Positions 63,864-64,000 of a stretch of DNA of 64,000 nt are shown piece after piece. The translations under genes and the position numbers were made by a program. Source of the stretch: Planosporangium flavigriseum. GTDB lineage: Bacteria > Actinomycetota > Actinomycetes > Mycobacteriales > Micromonosporaceae. The stretch covers positions 62,001 through 126,000 of the forward strand of contig NZ_JAATVW010000005.1 of the NCBI RefSeq assembly GCF_011947225.1. The letters are read 5' to 3'. Every line of letters starts with the position of its first letter. Position 1 is the first letter of the stretch. The notes below the pieces were generated by a model, which saw nothing but the letters and a program-made list of their open reading frames with translations, was not told the DNA's origin and did no database searches.

Positions 63864-64000
63864 ATGCCGCGTAAGGGCCCAGCCCCGCGCCGGCCGCTCG
63901 CCGCGGACCCGGTTTACAACTCGCCCCTGGTCACCCAGCTGATCAGCAAGATCCTGCTGGAAGGCAAGCGCCAGCTGGCGGAGCGCATCGTGTACGGCGC
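63864..64000 (+). CDS. rpsG: 30S ribosomal protein S7, 5' part only
   Basis: The first 45 residues ([44 protein letters not shown]) of S7, cut by the window edge. The ATG at 63864 starts one base after the rpsL stop, and the ribosome site GAAGGAGAAG lies inside the end of rpsL. fusA and tuf would be expected beyond. Confidence 0.96.
   Translation, partial: MPRKGPAPRRPLAADPVYNSPLVTQLISKILLEGKRQLAERIVYG

Overview
The window is chromosomal DNA of a high-GC actinomycete, most probably Micromonosporaceae (Micromonospora/Salinispora type). The pointers are strong G/C bias at third codon positions, many GTG and TTG starts, F420-type and DUF397/XRE accessory genes, and the actinobacterial order tRNA-Thr, tRNA-Met, rpmG, hadA-like, hadB-like, tRNA-Trp, secE, nusG, rplK, rplA, rplJ, rplL, rpoB, rpoC, then rpsL and rpsG. 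The family assignment is an inference from gene content; no database was searched. The right edge cuts rpsG and the left edge cuts an XRE regulator.

Layout. 1-5.3 kb: accessory genes on the minus strand (XRE fragment, PPOX/F420 enzyme, APH-fold kinase, FadR-type regulator, PH-domain membrane protein, ECF sigma factor with an overlapping membrane partner). 5.4-9.2 kb: a signalling group of a Ser/Thr kinase with an apparent extracytoplasmic CBM2-like domain, an FHA protein and a small membrane protein. 9.3-16.6 kb: RecQ helicase fused to a phosphoribosyltransferase-like tail, NlpC/P60 hydrolase, methyltransferase, DEAD-box helicase and a ferritin-like protein. 16.6-23.8 kb: DUF3107, TetR, a large proline-rich protein, alpha/beta hydrolase, DUF3152 and MoeZ. 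24.1-29.4 kb: an XRE/DUF397 pair, proBA, an alkyltransferase-like protein and gamma-glutamyltransferase.

29.6-39.0 kb: a partial complex I cluster, nuoB-C-H-[Uma2, inverted]-I-J-K-L-M-N. It has no nuoA, D, E, F or G. Start/stop overlaps show tight coupling from nuoJ to nuoN. 39.1-44.5 kb: HtpX, an MFS exporter, YajQ, tRNA-Tyr, a membrane protein, an adenylate-kinase-like enzyme and a small hypothetical protein. 44.5-47.8 kb: a small gene under a LexA-box promoter, a 40-residue secreted peptide, and a membrane GGDEF/EAL protein whose GGDEF motif is degenerate. 47.8-64 kb: translation and transcription core genes with recognisable promoters, an L10 leader and strong terminators.

The most interesting material outside the core is: (i) the secreted micro-peptide placed directly ahead of the c-di-GMP enzyme, with an 8-nt-period repeat upstream; (ii) the unknown 73-residue gene under a near-perfect SOS box; (iii) the kinase-CBM2 protein and its FHA neighbour; (iv) the incomplete nuo operon interrupted by an inverted Uma2 gene; and (v) two 23-24-codon leader ORFs whose stop codons overlap the start of nuoI and of a DUF4190 gene. 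No CRISPR array, transposase, prophage or classical biosynthetic cluster was seen.
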